Positions 62,191 to 64,000 of a stretch of DNA of 64,000 bases are shown here, one piece after another. Source of the stretch: Straminergon stramineum. Taxonomy: Eukaryota > Streptophyta > Bryopsida > Hypnales > Calliergonaceae. Every line of letters begins with the position of its first letter. Within the stretch, counting starts at the first letter, position 1. The stretch spans positions 43,993,218-44,057,217 of the forward strand of contig OY987263.1 in the NCBI GenBank assembly GCA_963920665.1, read 5' to 3'. The notes below the pieces were generated by a model. The model was not told the DNA's origin. It did not search any database and was given only the letters and a program-made list of their open reading frames with translations. Made by a program: the position numbers and the translations under genes.

Positions 62191-63560
62191 TTGCTTAATA
62201 GATGTTTTATCATGACCCTCACCACAAGGCGTGCCCGTGTCACCTTGGTGAGCAAGGGGGACATTGGGGGTGACTCCCTAAGCCTTGCAAGAGATGAGGT
62301 GAAGGGGACTACGAGTCTCGAGCGATTAGAGCGTGTTAGCGCTCTAGTCCGGACGAATTTGGGGGCCTGTGATACATGCTTGGAAAGGTCTCGAGGAGGT
62401 GCTTCTAGCCGTCTAAAGAACGTGTGATTTGGACTTGTGAGTTAAAAGTTATGGGCGTTCAAAGGTGGAGGTGTTCCGGTGGCGTCGAGACACTAAAGGG
62501 CTAGGAGGGAGGGGTTCATGAGGAATCTCTCCATGAAGTATGTCATGCAGTATATCCTTGGAAAGCTAAGAACACAAGGATGCTAGATTGACAAGCATTA
62601 TGAGGTTCTAAGGTAGGAGCCTCAAGTTATGGACAAGAGAAGCGCCATGGTGAAGGCGTGACGCCTCTCCCAATGGACCCGCATCTTTGGAGGGCGATAA
62701 CTTTGCAAGGACTTGTCCAAATGGGGCAAGTGAGTAGTCCATCGGCATCTACTCGTCAGGTAGATGTCGAAAATGGGTTCGCATGTGAGATTTGGAGCCC
62801 AGACCGCAAAGTTATGCCGGGTGGAAGTTCGGGAGTCCCAAACTAGGGCGAATTGGGAGAAATGGGGTGGTCTTCCAAAACCAAAGTGGTTTTGGGAGTC
62901 CCATTTGACATACAAGGGAGAGGGGTCTGCTGAATCCCACAGAGAGTACTATAGGAGGGGTTGGTCTCCCTCCTCCGTTCTTCTTGGAGCCTTGGTGAGT
63001 CCTGGTGACTCAAGGTTGGTGGTGTGGGGGTCACCACTACTCTAAGGCACCATGGGACACTTGTCGATGTCCCGTGGCACCGGTTGAGTGGAGTCCCACT
63101 CCTTACTAGGCTATGTTGAGGTGTTCCGAATGGTGAGTCTTGGTTAGGAACGAAGTGGAAAGTAGCAAATACACAAGGAGCCTAGTATGGAGTTGGGATG
63201 ATACTCAAGGGCGGTTGGAACCATGGTGAGGAGTGCCACCATGGGTCCTTACACAATAAGATGGAAGTTCCGCCCCATGTTACCAAGTAACATGTTCCGG
63301 TGTCATGATGGGTGTGTGTGCATGCTAGTAGTCCCAGTGATTGGGACTTAGCACAAAGAGTTGGAATGGGAGACTAATATTGGATGTGCGTGGCATGTGC
63401 AGTGTGAAAAGAGCGTGACCCTTGGTGCCACTAAAGTGTTAAGTGCTTGGAAAGCATTGGAAGGTGGACTTAAGGTGGTAAGTGTCACTAAGGGACGCGA
63501 CATGTTTTCATCTTTTCTACACGATAGAAAGTATACAGAGAATCATGTTGAATTCTTCAG
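62191..63560. other. GC-rich block of unknown origin
   Basis: Composition changes abruptly from AT-rich to GC-rich near 62210 and back near 63500. Short frames of 60-97 codons occur on both strands without a recognisable domain. The block begins with GTGTCACCTTGGTGAGCAAG and is rich in GGTG and GGAG. It could be part of an LTR retrotransposon or untranslated leader that continues past the window. No terminal repeat pair can be shown. Confidence 0.35.
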
Positions 63561-64000
63561 TTTCTCAGCATTTGCACCTTCAATTTGCCATGAACAAACT
63601 ATTCCATTAATTGTTCTTTGATTTGGACAATTGGGCTTCATTTCTCCATTCTCTTTCAATTACGGCGAGTTCTTTTTACCCTCTATTTTCTTAAGAGACA
63701 ATTTTATTTTGAAACACTAGATTGGGATTTTAGAAGCAAGCGAACTTGATTCTTCATATTGACAACTCTTGCAACGTGTTTTATTTTAACTCTTTTTTTT
63801 TCTAACGTGTTTCTGTTGGAAATATTATTTGTAGCCTTTGAAATTCCAAAATTTAGTTAATTATGGCATCCTTATGTTTGGTTTAGGGTCCTTCCCTCCC
63901 CTCATCTCTTCTACATTTTACTCAACAAGGATGCCAACAACAAGTCCCCTTCCCCAAAAAATGACCTTAATTTTTGTAAACTATTTTAGCTAGGAAGATC
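63561..64000. other. AT-rich DNA at window end
   Basis: No feature recognised. Confidence 0.35.

Overview
The window reads as nuclear DNA of a photosynthetic streptophyte (a green plant in the broad sense). The best evidence is a complete PsbQ gene, the oxygen-evolving enhancer subunit of photosystem II, whose leader has stroma and twin-arginine thylakoid targeting parts. A second gene encodes a protein with a chloroplast-transit-like leader, and a third is a plant-style multi-exon aromatic amino acid decarboxylase gene. Genes are sparse, introns are short, and the long AT-rich spaces are filled with small inverted-repeat transposons. Tc1-type and TTAA-flanked elements are unusual for seed plants, so I lean towards a bryophyte, fern, lycophyte or charophyte alga. 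That placement is an inference.

Layout. Positions 1-27 kb hold no gene I can support. They carry layered MITEs: a pair of inverted ~1 kb TTAA-flanked elements (6.0-8.95 kb), a near-perfect hairpin (8.9-9.5 kb), further TTAA elements (19.1-19.7 and 25.2-26.1 kb), other inverted-repeat elements (0.3, 0.7, 12.9 and 17.7 kb) and a 21-bp tandem array (23.4 kb). At 28.05-29.69 kb (minus) lies a gene for a small predicted plastid membrane protein. At 31.6-33.0 kb a 200-bp MITE carries a nested, decayed Tc1 element. At 33.4-34.84 kb is an intronless, GC-rich, bacterial-looking VOC/glyoxalase-fold gene preceded by degraded tandem copies of its own 5' end. At 36.25-38.34 kb are another MITE and a set of nested palindromes.

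The conventional gene cluster is at 41.1-48.85 kb. The aromatic L-amino-acid decarboxylase gene (11 exons, plus strand) faces PsbQ (3 exons, minus strand), tail to tail. At 53.8-57.24 kb (minus) is a multi-exon, partly decayed transposon gene of the DUF7869 type.

The most interesting feature is around that transposon. A 20-bp palindrome, consensus CATCGGGAGATCTCCCGATG, recurs from about 49.4 to 62.2 kb. It sits in a regular 48-bp array upstream of the transposase-like gene, directly at its start codon, inside an intron, inside an exon, and on the downstream side. I propose an undescribed transposon family that uses this palindrome as a binding or terminal repeat. From 58.8 kb to the end are a 73-bp degenerate tandem repeat, a relative of the 25.2-kb MITE and a GC-rich block of unknown origin.
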